DNA of 64,000 bases, taken from the NCBI GenBank assembly GCA_963778075.1, contig CAVZTJ010000004.1:1-64000 (forward strand). Reading direction: 5' to 3'. Positions 16,811 to 25,651 of the stretch are shown one piece after another. The notes under the pieces were generated by a model. It did not search any database and was not told the DNA's origin. It was given only the letters and a program-made list of their open reading frames with translations. The translations under genes and the position numbers were made by a program. Source of the DNA: JASHPR01 sp963778075 (GTDB taxonomy: Bacteria > Actinomycetota > Actinomycetes > Streptosporangiales > Streptosporangiaceae). Numbering within the stretch: the first letter of the stretch is position 1; every line of letters starts with the position of its first letter.

Positions 16811-18408
16811 CCAGGCCCGGTACGGCACCGGACCTGACCGGGTTCGCGCATCTGCTGCACGCGGAGTGGACCAAGTTCCGGACCGTGCGCGGCTGGGTCA
16901 TTGCCATCGTCGCCGCCCTGGTGGCCATCGTGTTCCTCGGCTGGTTCAGCGCGTCGGGCAGCCACTGCCTCATCCAGGGCCCTCAGCATCCCGTGGCCCT
17001 GGCCTGCCCGTCTCCTCCGGTAGGGCCGGGCGGAGAGTTCGTCACCGACGATTTCTACCTCGTGCGGCGGGCACTGGCGGGAAACGGCAGCATCACCGTC
17101 CGGGTCACGTCGCTGACCGGCCGGTACAACCCCAACGGGCAAGTGCCGCGGGGTGAGCAGGACAACCCGATGGCCGGCATGGTGCCCGGTGTGCAGCCGT
17201 GGGCCAAGGCCGGGATCATCATCACCGACGGCACCCGGCAAGGATCGGCCTACGCGGCGATGATGGTCACCGGCGGTTACGGGGTGCGGATGCAGTGGAA
17301 CTACACCCAGGACTCGCCCGGCCTGGCCGGCCGCGTCTCGGCGGTGTCACCGCGCTGGCTCCGGCTGACCCGCTCCGGCGACACCATCACCGGGTACGAC
17401 TCGGCCGATGGCACGCACTGGATCAAGGTCGGCACCGTCACCCTGGCCGGGCTGCCTCCAACGGTCCAGGCAGGGATGTTCGCCACCTCACCGGGTAACT
17501 CCCAGCTCAGCACCCAGTCATTCGGCGCGGCCACCGCACAGGGCGGCCCCACCGTGGCTACCGCGGCCTTTGACCATGTCAGCCTGGACGGAAGCTGGCG
17601 AGGCAGCGCGTGGGCCGGCGAGATCATCGCGGCCAGCAACGCCGTGGTGATCCGGCAAGCCGAGGTGTTCCGCCAGGCCGGTGGAACGATCACCGTGACC
17701 GGAAGCGGCGATATCGCGCCCGCAGGACCAGTCGGCAACCCCGGTGCGGCCGCGGGAGCGACTCTGGTCGGCACGTTCGCCGGGCTGATCGCAACAGTAG
17801 TGGTGGGGACCATGTTCATGACCGCCGAGTACCGGCGGGGCCTGATCCGGCTCACCTTCGCCGCCAGCCCGCGGCGTGGGCAGGTCCTGGCCGCCAAGGC
17901 GGTCGTGATCGGCGCCGTCACCTTCACCACCGGCCTGGCCGCCGCGGCCATCACCATCCCGGTCGGCCTGCATGTGCTGCACTCCAACGGCAGCCCGATC
18001 AACCCGGTGAGCGCCTCCGCCGCGCTGCAGGTCATCGCCGGCACCGCGGCGCTGCTGGCCATCGCCGCCGTCCTCGCGCTGGCCGTCGGCGCCGTGGCCC
18101 GGCGCAGCGCCGTCGCGGCCGGCTTCGGCATCGTGGTCATCGTGCTGCCGTACCTCCTCGGCACCAGTCCAGGCATCCTGTCCGTCAGTGCCCAGGAATG
18201 GCTGCTGCGGGTCACGCCCGCCGCTGCCTTCGCCGTCCAGCAGACCAATCCGGTCTATCCCCGGCTGCCGGCCTTTGACACGGCCCAGTACGTGCCGCCG
18301 AACGGGTACTTCCCGCTGGCGCCGTGGGCAGGCATGGCAGTCCTGTGCGGCTACGCCGCGCTCGCCGTGGGCCTCGCCGCCTTCCTGCTGCGGCGGCGGG
18401 ACGCATGA
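16807..18408 (+). CDS. ABC-2 permease with a lectin-like extracytoplasmic insert
   Basis: 533 residues. Helix 1 at about 30-50, then about 270 residues outside the membrane, then five helices from about 315 to 530 with the cytoplasmic loop TAEYRRGLIRLTFAASPRR that marks ABC-2/NatB-like permeases. The insert contains a laminin-G/DUF1349-like beta-sandwich signature: WAKAGIIITDG near 135, GVRMQWNYTQD, WLRLTRSGDTITGYDSADGT, HWIKVG, AGMFATS. ABC-2 permeases are usually 250-280 residues, so this one is roughly twice the size. Start at 16807 is set by the ATGA overlap with the ATPase; the longer frame to 16378 only shadows that gene. The fold assignment is by motif resemblance. Confidence 0.85.
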   Translation: MTRPGTAPDLTGFAHLLHAEWTKFRTVRGWVIAIVAALVAIVFLGWFSASGSHCLIQGPQHPVALACPSPPVGPGGEFVTDDFYLVRRALAGNGSITVRVTSLTGRYNPNGQVPRGEQDNPMAGMVPGVQPWAKAGIIITDGTRQGSAYAAMMVTGGYGVRMQWNYTQDSPGLAGRVSAVSPRWLRLTRSGDTITGYDSADGTHWIKVGTVTLAGLPPTVQAGMFATSPGNSQLSTQSFGAATAQGGPTVATAAFDHVSLDGSWRGSAWAGEIIAASNAVVIRQAEVFRQAGGTITVTGSGDIAPAGPVGNPGAAAGATLVGTFAGLIATVVVGTMFMTAEYRRGLIRLTFAASPRRGQVLAAKAVVIGAVTFTTGLAAAAITIPVGLHVLHSNGSPINPVSASAALQVIAGTAALLAIAAVLALAVGAVARRSAVAAGFGIVVIVLPYLLGTSPGILSVSAQEWLLRVTPAAAFAVQQTNPVYPRLPAFDTAQYVPPNGYFPLAPWAGMAVLCGYAALAVGLAAFLLRRRDA

Positions 18409-19181
18409 GCCGGGCCCTGCACGCGGAATGGACCAAGGCGCGGACGGCGCCGGGCACGATCTGGCTGCTGCTCGCCGCCGTCGCGCTGACCGTGGCAGTC
18501 GGCGCCGCAGCGGCGACGGCGGTGAACTGCCCTGATCCGGGCTGCGGCCAGGACCCGGCCAAGGTCAGTCTCACCGGCATCGATCTCGGCCAGGCGGTCG
18601 TCGCGCTCCTCGCCGTGCTGACGGTCAGCAACGAGTACAGCACCGGCATGATCCGGGTCACGCTGGCGGCCATGCCGCAACGCATCACGGTGCTGGCGGC
18701 CAAGGCGGCCATCCTGACTGGCCTGGTCCTGGTCGCAGGAACCGTCGCGGTACTGGCCTGCGTGCTGGTCGGGCGGCTCATCCTGCCCGGCCACGGCCTC
18801 GGCCCGGCACACGGCTACCCGCTGCTGTCGCTGGGCGACGGGCCGGTGCTGCGCGCCGCCGCCGGATCGGTCCTCTACCTGGCCCTGATCGGGGTGCTCG
18901 GCCTCGGCATCGCCACCGCCGCGCGGGACCCTGCGGTGGCCATCGGGGCAATCCTCGGCCTGCTTTACCTGTTCCCGATCCTGGCCGGCGCGATCAGCGA
19001 CCCAGCCTGGCAGCGCCACCTGCAGCAGATCGGCCCGATGACCGCCGGCCTCGCCATCCAGGCCACCACCGGCCTGAACACCCTGCCCATCGCCCCATGG
19101 GCAGGTCTCGGGGTGCTCACCGCCTGGTCCGCCGCCGCGCTGCTGACTGGTGGGCTGTCGCTGCAGCTGCGCGACGCATGA
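18405..19181 (+). CDS. ABC-2 type permease
   Basis: 258 residues with six predicted helices and the same HAEWTKARTAPGTIWLLLAA start as its neighbour (HAEWTKFRTVRGW). The loop NEYSTGMIRVTLAAMPQR matches the permease upstream, so the two permeases probably form a heterodimer on one ATPase dimer. It lacks the lectin-like insert and keeps only a short Cys-containing loop (NCPDPGCGQDP). ATGA overlap with the preceding gene. Confidence 0.9.
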   Translation: MSRALHAEWTKARTAPGTIWLLLAAVALTVAVGAAAATAVNCPDPGCGQDPAKVSLTGIDLGQAVVALLAVLTVSNEYSTGMIRVTLAAMPQRITVLAAKAAILTGLVLVAGTVAVLACVLVGRLILPGHGLGPAHGYPLLSLGDGPVLRAAAGSVLYLALIGVLGLGIATAARDPAVAIGAILGLLYLFPILAGAISDPAWQRHLQQIGPMTAGLAIQATTGLNTLPIAPWAGLGVLTAWSAAALLTGGLSLQLRDA

Positions 19182-19435
19182 ACAGGGGCCGCCGATGGCC
19201 ACCGCGCACATCACCACGGCATTTCGTGTTCGCTGCGGCGGCAGTCAGGCCTGTTCCGGATCCTGGCCAGTCCTGCGGGCCGGGCCGGCGCGTTGCTGAG
19301 CTGGCTGAAATGCATCCCGTTGCCTGTGCTGTGGGCGGTCTGGCTGGGGGACGCGGACAAGCTTTGCCCGCGCGGACAGGTCCTGGAAGGAGGACCACCG
19401 TCAGCAGATGGATAGCTGGATGCCCCGGCCGATCG

Positions 19436-20881
19436 ATGCCCCGGCCGAGCAGACCTGGACGGCACACCGCGCGAGCGGGCGAACGGGTGATCTTTGGCCT
19501 GCTGGTGTTCGCGCTCATCGCCGGGCTGGGGCTGCTGGCGGCGTTCGTGCCGGTCGGTCACGGGTTCGTGCCGAAAGGCGGCGGCTGGTTCCGCCCGGAG
19601 GTTGTCGGCGGCCAGTTCACGCTGCATCCGCTGCTGATCGCCGTGCCGTGGGCGGCCTGCTTCATTCTTGGCCTGGTCGACTGGCACCGCCCGTGGCGAG
19701 TCGAGCACCTGGACCTGCTGGCGCTCGCCGGTTTCTTCCCCGTGACGATGCTGCTCAGCGACGATACCCCGCAAGCCGGGCTGTGGCTGGCGGCGGTCTG
19801 CCTTGGCTGGCTGTTCGCCCGCATGCTTGGGGTCTGGCTCGGGAAGTGGCCGATGCCGCAACTGCGGCCATCCATCAGCTCCCGGCGGTTGCGCGCGGCA
19901 ATAGGGATACTGCTGCTCGTCCGGCTCGCAAGCATCCCCGCCGGGAACATCCTGGATGTCGGGCAGGCCAGCTCGCTCGGCGCCTGGCGCCTGGCGCACG
20001 GCCTGCACCTTTACGGAGCGGTGTGGTGGCAGGGCCCCGGCGGGCTCCGGATCTACCGGCCCGACTCCTACGGGCCCTTCGCCTACTACGCGTACATCCC
20101 GTTCGTGGCCATCTTCCCGCCGGCGCCGGCAGTGATCGCGACGCTGCTGCCGGCGGCGTGCTTCGACGCGCTGACGCTCGCGGGATTGCACACCCTCGGC
20201 CGCCGGCTCGGTGGCCGGCCGCTCGCGCAGGCGTTCATGTTCGCCTATCTGCTCTACCCGTTCACCGCCCTGTCGTTGATGGCCGAAACCGACGATGCGC
20301 TGATTGCCGCCCTATGCGTATGGACGATCATCGCGGCGCAGCGGCCGGTCACCCGCGGGCTGCTCATCGCAGCCGCCGCACTGACGAAGTTCGTCCCCGC
20401 GCTGCTCGCATTCCAGTTCCTGGGCGTCAAACGCGGGCGCACCCGCTACGTGCTGACGCTCGCCGCCGCCCTCACCGGGATACTCGCCTGGCCGCTCATC
20501 ACCTCCGGAGTGGTGCAGTTCCTCGACTCGACATTCGGCTACCAGCTCACACAGCGCGGCGGCGGCTTGCAGTTCAGCATCTGGACCTACATGCCACACA
20601 TGGCAACGCTGGCAAGGCCAATACTCGCCGCCGCCCTGATACTGCTAGCGATCTCACCCATATTCCGTCCTGCCGTGCAGGACGCGCGGCAGCACGCCGC
20701 CCTCGCCGCCACGCTCCTCATCGGCGCGCAGCTACTGCTCGGCTACTGGTTCTACAACTACCTCATCTGGTTCTACCCGCTCCTCATCGTCGCGGTCATC
20801 CAACCCCACGAGAGCACCGAGCCGCCGACATGCTCACCAACGGTGCTGAGAGAACCGGTCCGCCGGTCCCCGCCCGAATGA
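19436..20881 (+). CDS. Polytopic membrane protein, GT-C / GT87-like glycosyltransferase
   Basis: About 480 residues with 11 or more predicted helices. The segment GAWRLAHGLHLYGA then YRPDSYGPFAYYAYIPF resembles the first-loop region of DUF2029/GT87-type polyprenyl-phosphate-mannose-dependent transferases, and LLIAAAALTKFVPALL matches a later conserved helix. Start unclear: ATG 19436 and GTG 19487 are in frame, but the only good ribosome-binding site (AAGGAGGA, 19387-19394) precedes an ATG at 19408 in another frame, so a frameshift near 19480 is possible. Function by resemblance only; likely glycan or lipid glycosylation at the membrane. Confidence 0.65.
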   Translation: MPRPSRPGRHTARAGERVIFGLLVFALIAGLGLLAAFVPVGHGFVPKGGGWFRPEVVGGQFTLHPLLIAVPWAACFILGLVDWHRPWRVEHLDLLALAGFFPVTMLLSDDTPQAGLWLAAVCLGWLFARMLGVWLGKWPMPQLRPSISSRRLRAAIGILLLVRLASIPAGNILDVGQASSLGAWRLAHGLHLYGAVWWQGPGGLRIYRPDSYGPFAYYAYIPFVAIFPPAPAVIATLLPAACFDALTLAGLHTLGRRLGGRPLAQAFMFAYLLYPFTALSLMAETDDALIAALCVWTIIAAQRPVTRGLLIAAAALTKFVPALLAFQFLGVKRGRTRYVLTLAAALTGILAWPLITSGVVQFLDSTFGYQLTQRGGGLQFSIWTYMPHMATLARPILAAALILLAISPIFRPAVQDARQHAALAATLLIGAQLLLGYWFYNYLIWFYPLLIVAVIQPHESTEPPTCSPTVLREPVRRSPPE

Positions 20882-21198
20882 GCGGCAAGCTCGCATGACC
20901 TCACCCGCGACCGTTCCGCACGCACCAACCTGAGCCTCCCGGCACCACAAGCCAGGGCAGTCGAGCGAATCCGTATGCATGACAGTCGTGATCGTCAGCT
21001 GAATCTGGCATCAGGATTGCGTCATCCCTGCGGCTGAGCCGACAGATATTGGCGGGGCCAGATCGCTGACTCGGCGCGTTTTCGTTGGCTATCCTTCAGG
21101 CCGTGGCTGGTGCGCCCGATGGACGAGTTCTGTTCTGTCTGCCGCCAGGTCATCGCTCGAGGTGTGCCGCAAGCGGGTCGTCTATCGCGAGTAGCGCG
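20882..21198. other. Convergent intergenic region, nothing recognised
   Basis: 317 bp between the convergent membrane-protein and VOC genes. No reading frame with coding character, tRNA or clear strong hairpin seen. Confidence 0.5.
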
Positions 21199-21642
21199 TC
21201 AGCCGATGCGCTCGGCCAGGGACACGATGATCCCTTCTGGCCCGCGCACGTAGGCCATGCGCCAGACGTGCTCGTACTGCCCGATGCCGCCGACCAGCCC
21301 GTAGCCGTTCTTGGTGAGCTGGTCGACGGCGGCCTGGAGGTCGTCAACCTCGAAAGCGACGTTGCGCAGCCCCAGCTCGTTGGCCATCGCGGCCGGTGAC
21401 CCGGGCTGGTGGCCGGGCCGGGCGAAACTGGAAAGTTCCAGCCGGGTGCCTCCGTCGGGCGGCCGCAGCATGACGATCTCGGTGCGGGCGTCAGGGATGC
21501 CGATGACGGTGTCGAGGAACTCGCCCTCGATGTACGCCCGCGTGCCCTCGACCTCGAGACCAAGCCCGGTGAAGAACGTCGTGACGGTGTCGAGGTCCGC
21601 GACGGTGATGCCGACATGGTCGAAGCGTGGTGCAAATGTCAT
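21199..21642 (-). CDS. VOC-family (glyoxalase/bleomycin-resistance-like) protein
   Basis: 147 residues with two beta-alpha-beta-beta-beta units. First unit: FDHVGITVADLDTVTTFFTG with the metal-ligand His. Second: LRNVAFEVDDLQAAVDQLTK with a closing RGPEGIIVSLAER that carries the Glu ligand. Many such proteins are metal-dependent lyases, dioxygenases or drug-binding proteins; substrate unknown. ATG at 21642 fits the family start; the longer frame is not needed. Same strand as the methyltransferase and oxidoreductase upstream. Confidence 0.85.
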   Translation of the reverse strand: MTFAPRFDHVGITVADLDTVTTFFTGLGLEVEGTRAYIEGEFLDTVIGIPDARTEIVMLRPPDGGTRLELSSFARPGHQPGSPAAMANELGLRNVAFEVDDLQAAVDQLTKNGYGLVGGIGQYEHVWRMAYVRGPEGIIVSLAERIG

Positions 21643-21717
21643 GGGTCCATCCTTTACTTGCGGTGTCGATTCACCTTCAGGACTGGCGATGAACGCCGGC
21701 CTTGCCCGGGACATCGA

Positions 21718-22494
21718 CTACGGATGTCGTCGAAGTGCTGGACCTCGACCGGCCGGCCGGCGGGCGGCTATGGGCATCGCCGGGCGTGCGTCTGTGCTCG
21801 GTTGCCTCGAGCCGGCGGCGGATTGCTCGGTCCCGGGACGGCGGAAGTGGGCGACCCACCGCTGTTCCTTCGGCCCGGTGGGGAGGGGGAGCGCGTCGAT
21901 CGCGACCGTGTCCAGCCCGTCGGCTGCGAAGGACTGGATTTCGTCGCGTCGCAGTGGCCAGGGCGGCAGCTGGCGGGTTGTGCCGATGACAGCAGCAGTC
22001 TCCTCGATCGCGAGGAGGGTGCCGCCCGCGGCGACGAGGCGGCCGACGTTGATGATGGCGTCGTGGCGGGACGGGCTGGGCAGGGCCTGCACGGTGATGA
22101 TCTCGACCACCAGTTCGAACGCGCGCCACCACGGCGGTGGAGGGTCGAGCAGGTTGGCCGTCGTGTAGTGGACTTGCGAGTGGGGATGCCAGCGGCGGGC
22201 GAGGCGGATGGCGGCGGGCGAGATGTCGAACGCCGTGGTCGTGAACCCGAGCGAGGCGAGGTACTCGGCGTCGGCGCCCAGCCCGCAGCCGACCACGACC
22301 GCCCTTTGCCCGCGACCGTGGAGGTTGCGTGCACGTGCCCAGTCCAGGAGCAGCGGGTGAGCCTCGGTCCTGGACCACGGAATCGCGACCCGGCCCTGCT
22401 CGCCTGCCGTGTAGAGCTGATCGAACCAGCCAGCCGGGTCCCCGGTCGCCAGCGCCGCCGCTGCCAGCTGCGCCTCCAGGTCGTCGGTCGACAT
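21718..22494 (-). CDS. Class I SAM-dependent methyltransferase
   Basis: 258 residues. Motif I AVVVGCGLGADAEYLAS, motif II region FDISPAAIRLARR, motif III area ANLLDPPPPWW. The layout (GWFDQLYTAGEQG start, PWSRTEAHPLL) is like the thiopurine/small-molecule methyltransferase group. The ATG at 22494 has an AGGAGC site 8 bp upstream and is preferred to the in-frame ATG at 22539, which overlaps the neighbouring gene's stop. The C-terminal 40 residues are Arg/Pro/Ala-rich and probably disordered. Substrate unknown. Confidence 0.85.
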   Translation of the reverse strand: MSTDDLEAQLAAAALATGDPAGWFDQLYTAGEQGRVAIPWSRTEAHPLLLDWARARNLHGRGQRAVVVGCGLGADAEYLASLGFTTTAFDISPAAIRLARRWHPHSQVHYTTANLLDPPPPWWRAFELVVEIITVQALPSPSRHDAIINVGRLVAAGGTLLAIEETAAVIGTTRQLPPWPLRRDEIQSFAADGLDTVAIDALPLPTGPKEQRWVAHFRRPGTEQSAAGSRQPSTDARPAMPIAARRPAGRGPALRRHP

Positions 22495-22538
22495 CGCAAG
22501 CTCCTGGCACGGGCCTTGCTTTTGGTTTGGGCTGGCCA

Positions 22539-22924
22539 TCAGTACGCCGTCGTCGTCACGTGCTCGGGCGCAACCAGGAACACAATCCGCTGCTCGCCAC
22601 GCGGGTAGGGACCGCCGGTATAGACGGCCGAGACCCGGTCGATGATCTCCCAGCCGTCCTCACCCTCAACCCGGTCGACGACGCGGGAATCATCGCCATG
22701 CGGAAGGGCTGCTCTCGGTCGGTGACCGAGATCGCCACCCGCGGATCACCCGCGATGTTGCGCGCCTTGCGCGAGCCCGGCCCGGTGAAGAAGACCACCC
22801 GCTCACCTTCGACACCGATCCACACCGGCACCGAATGCGGTGCACCGCCGGGCAGCACGGTCGCGACATGCGCCTGGTTTGCTGCCTGGCATAGCTCTCG
22901 TACCGGCTCCTGCAGCATGATCAT
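22539..22924 (-). pseudogene. Pyridoxamine 5'-phosphate oxidase-like flavin/F420-binding protein, frameshifted
   Basis: Split-barrel family protein of about 128 residues. The first frame gives ANQAHVATVLPGGAPHSVPV WIGVEGERVVFFTGPGSRKA and DPRVAISVTDREQPFRM, the cofactor-binding barrel. A second frame continues VVDRVEGEDGWEIIDRVSAV YTGGPYP and ends VAPEHVTTTAY. One base is missing near 22690 between MAMI and VVDRV. Start ATG 22924 has a GGAGGGAG site. Divergent from a TetR gene across a 106-bp region with a perfect inverted repeat, so probably its target. The frameshift may be a sequencing error because both parts are well conserved. Confidence 0.75.
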
Positions 22925-22946
22925 CCGGCGCTCCCTCCATGAGACG

Positions 22947-22964
22947 AGACGAGACGGCTCGTCT
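22947..22964. promoter_or_regulatory. Inverted repeat, predicted TetR operator
   Basis: AGACGAG (22947-22953), 4-bp spacer, CTCGTCT (22958-22964), perfect. An extra GAGACGAG unit overlaps upstream. Located between the divergent oxidoreductase and TetR genes, close to the former's start. Confidence 0.55.
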
Positions 22965-23030
22965 TGAAGGTAACACATGTGAAATCCGGCCACAAGACGC
23001 ACCGTCTCGCCTTCCGCTACCCTCAGGTAC

Positions 23031-23678
23031 ATGCCCACGTCGACCACGAGGCCGCTCGCCGCACGGCGCAGCGAGAGCTCGCGCGTGGCCATCCTCGACG
23101 CCGCGCTATCGCTGTGCCGGGAAAGGGGGTACGCCAAAGTCAGCGTGGAGGCCATCGCGGCCCGCGCCGGCGTCGGCAAGCAGACCATCTACCGGTGGTG
23201 GCCCTCGAAGGCGTCCGTCGTGCTCGAAGCCCTCGAAGGCGTCGCCGCCCGAGTGCCTACCGCCGACACCGGCGACGTGATGGCCGACATGCGCGCCCGC
23301 CTCGCCCAAGTCGTCGAGCTCTATGCCGACGAGCGCTTCGGACCCCACCTCGCCGCGCTGATCGGCGAAGCCCAGCACGACCCAGCCCTGCGCGCCGACC
23401 TGCTCGAGCGATACCTCCGGCCACGGCGAGCAGACGCCCTCCAGCGCCTCCAGCTCGCTCGCCAAGAGGGACAGCTGCCCGAAACCCTGAACCTCGACGA
23501 CCTCGCGGACGTCATCTTCGGAGCCGTCTACCACCGGCTGCTCCTGCGAAACGGACCGCTCGACAAGGCCTACGCCCACTTCGTCATCGACACCGTTCTC
23601 GCGAGCTATGTGACAAAACCACCGCGCCCACGGGCTCGCACGACATCGCAAACGGGCCGGCCAGCGGCGACGCGGTGA
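23031..23678 (+). CDS. TetR/AcrR-family transcriptional regulator
   Basis: 215 residues. N-terminal HTH: RVAILDAALSLCRERGYAKV, then EAIAARAGVGKQTIYRWWPS with the family's TIYRWW recognition helix. The helical ligand domain carries a FGPHLAALIGEAQHDPALRA block and an RHRLLLR-like YHRLLLRNGP, typical of the TetR_C_16-like group. The last 25 residues are Arg/Thr/Pro-rich. Divergent from the oxidoreductase gene with a palindrome between, which supports local control and autoregulation. Confidence 0.92.
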   Translation: MPTSTTRPLAARRSESSRVAILDAALSLCRERGYAKVSVEAIAARAGVGKQTIYRWWPSKASVVLEALEGVAARVPTADTGDVMADMRARLAQVVELYADERFGPHLAALIGEAQHDPALRADLLERYLRPRRADALQRLQLARQEGQLPETLNLDDLADVIFGAVYHRLLLRNGPLDKAYAHFVIDTVLASYVTKPPRPRARTTSQTGRPAATR

Positions 23679-24229
23679 TACGGTCCGCAACGGGCACGCG
23701 GCGAATGCATCCGGCCGCTGACGTGCTGTACGGGGAATCAGCGCGTACTGGGGCTGCCGGCGGCACCGCGCTGCTGGCCACGGCCGGAACGTCGTCGAGC
23801 GCGCCAGCTGAGCAGAGACCTCCCGTGCGCAGGCTGCCGAGGCGCGACATGTCAGGATCGCGCTGCCGGCGTCCCGATTGCCGAACCCTCACTGGGAATC
23901 TTGCGGATGCGACGCCATGCCCGCGCAGGAGCATCCCAATACCCCGCCCGGTGAAGACTCCCTGAGAGGTGCCTATCTGGCACCGTCTTCGTCCGCATCG
24001 GCCCAATACAGACGTCCGGATCCGGAACAGCACCCGACTCGATAAGAGCAGAGCGTCGGGTCGACGCGCGGTATTCGAGTTCTTCGCACGGTCGGGCAAT
24101 CTGGACCACGGCGGTGCAGGCAGCGGCGAGACCGTATTTTTATACATCGCCAGCGCCCGGCGTGAACTTCCGCACATGCCGCGGAGGGAGCGGCTGGCGG
24201 CCGCGACCTAACCGTGCCACTCTGGCAGC
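23679..24229. other. 551-bp region without a recognised gene
   Basis: Several short frames are open on both strands, but none has a ribosome-binding site, family signature or clean codon bias. No RNA gene or long repeat was seen. It may be decayed element DNA, as the next genes (RusA-like, DUF4259, integrase remnant) look mobile. Confidence 0.4.
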
Positions 24230-24607
24230 GTGGCCGATCGGCACCTGATACGGATCGAGGTTGCTGGGCGGCCAGCGACTTTTGCGACTGCGCATGAACA
24301 ACCCTGGAAAGATGCGGTCAGAGCCGCCGTCGCTGCCACTGGCGTAACGCCACAGAACGCTAGGTTCGCCGTGAAGATTGACTTCAGGCTCGCTGCTGCG
24401 CGTAATGCGAACGAGGTCTGGGATCTCGACAACCTGATCAAGCCCACTCTGGACGCCATGGAAGGTGTGTTCGGGGCACGTGCCTTCCGCGGTACGCCGC
24501 AACCAGCCGATGACCGTGTGGACCGGTTGGAGGCCTGCAAACGCCTGCCACAACCTGGTGAGCTGCCGGGCGCCACGATCGATGTATGGATCATCGATCG
24601 GCCATAG
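24230..24607 (+). CDS. RusA-like Holliday junction resolvase family protein
   Basis: 125 residues from a GTG. The family core is clear: VWDLDNLIKPTLDAMEGVFG, matching the RusA D.DN..K...D acidic cluster, and a later ADDRVDRLEACKR that supplies the DD.x.I/V.x.L motif. RusA resolvases cleave four-way junctions and are prophage- or element-borne. This gene stands alone among element remnants with no phage replication genes nearby, so its current role is unclear. Confidence 0.75.
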   Translation: MADRHLIRIEVAGRPATFATAHEQPWKDAVRAAVAATGVTPQNARFAVKIDFRLAAARNANEVWDLDNLIKPTLDAMEGVFGARAFRGTPQPADDRVDRLEACKRLPQPGELPGATIDVWIIDRP

Positions 24608-24682
24608 CCGAATCATCCTCATCTGCCGCCCATCGAGCCTCGGACAGGCTGGAAAGGCGCCCAGGCTTGCTGGATCCCAGGC

Positions 24683-25083
24683 TCAGGAAAGCACCGCACG
24701 GAGGCTAGCAATCATCTCGTCAGCCTCGGCCCAGGACTCGGACTCCGACCACAGCTCCCGCCATTCGCTGCATTCATCATTGGTCCGTACCAGAGCGGCC
24801 AGGGCCAGGTCTGTCAGCTGCCTATCGAGGATCATTGCACCGGACAGGGCAAGCTCGATGACGTCATCGTTCACGCCATCAAAGACAGCCCCACGGGCAA
24901 TCGCAATCAGTCCGGCCGCCGCGATCGCCGCGCACGCTCGGGAAGCTCGAGATATCCGTCAGCCGGCAGAGCTAGCGCAGACCTGGTCCGGCCGTCCCGC
25001 TCGGCAGGTGGCAGCTCGCTGAGCTCGGCCAGGAAGTCGAGCGCATCGTCGTTCTGGAACGGGCCAGCGCCCCATGCTCCCAC
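24683..25083 (-). pseudogene. DUF4259 protein, frameshifted
   Basis: The two minus frames rebuild one protein: from the GTG at 25083, GAWGAGPFQNDDALDFLAEL and ADGYLELPERA, then after a one-base shift near 24930, AIAAAGLIAIARGAVFDGVN followed by SEWRELWSESESWAEADEMI and a stop at 24683. The GAWG.GPF.NDDALDF start and ELWSES ending are DUF4259 hallmarks. Function of the family is unknown; members often occur near polymorphic-toxin or element regions. The start codon lies exactly at the joint with the integrase remnant. Confidence 0.7.
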
Positions 25084-25435
25084 GCGCTGCTGCGCGTGTC
25101 CGAGGCCACTGGAGCGGACATCGAGGACCTCGGGACCGAACGCGGGCACCGCATCCTGGCGATCACCCGAAAAGGGCGGCAAGAAAGCCGTCGTCCCGGT
25201 CGCCCCTCGCACCGCCCCACGCCATCGACCTGGCCATCGGAGAACGCTGCGAAGGACCGATCTTCACCACCGGAGCCGGGGAACGGCTGGACCGGCACGC
25301 GGCCGGGCGGGTCGTTCAGGAAGCCGCCTCCCACGCCGACCCGCGTACCACCATGAGATAGACCGCGCCCGGGTATCGCTGGACCGGCACGCCACCTATA
25401 TCGTCGCCGCGTACATCGCCGGAGCCGCCCGGTAA
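25084..25435 (+). pseudogene. Tyrosine recombinase catalytic domain, degraded
   Basis: Three frames together read ALLRVSEATGADIEDLGTER GHRILAITRKGGKKAVVPVA PRTAHAIDLAIGERCEGPIF, then HAAGRVV, then QEAASHADPRTTMRYDRARV and SLDRHATYIVAAYIAG with TAA at 25433. RVSE carries catalytic Arg-I, and TTMRYDRAR the Tyr nucleophile region (the Tyr codon itself falls at a one-base deletion). The intervening H-x-x-R block and LD-x-G helix have been deleted between HAAGRVV and QEAASHAD. Frameshifts near 25185 and 25362. Inactive; complements the N-terminal fragment at 6206. Confidence 0.7.
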
Positions 25436-25651
25436 CGCGACCAGATCTCCGGAACGCCGCCTGGCAGCCCCGTGCCGCCAGGCGGTCGGCTCCCAGCTTC
25501 CGCCAGTACTCTCCGTGACCAGTGTCAGAGGGCAGACCAGCAGGGCTGCCGCACAGCCAAAGGCGTCCGCGGCGGCCGGCTTGCCGGCGCGGCTGTCGTC
25601 ATGGATGAGCCCGGCTGGACTGGCAGGACACGCCCAGGTGTGACTGGATTG

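Noticed and set aside
23852..24109. 85-residue minus ORF in the 23.7-24.2 kb gap
   Set aside because: No ribosome-binding site, no family and irregular codon use; left as an unassigned region.
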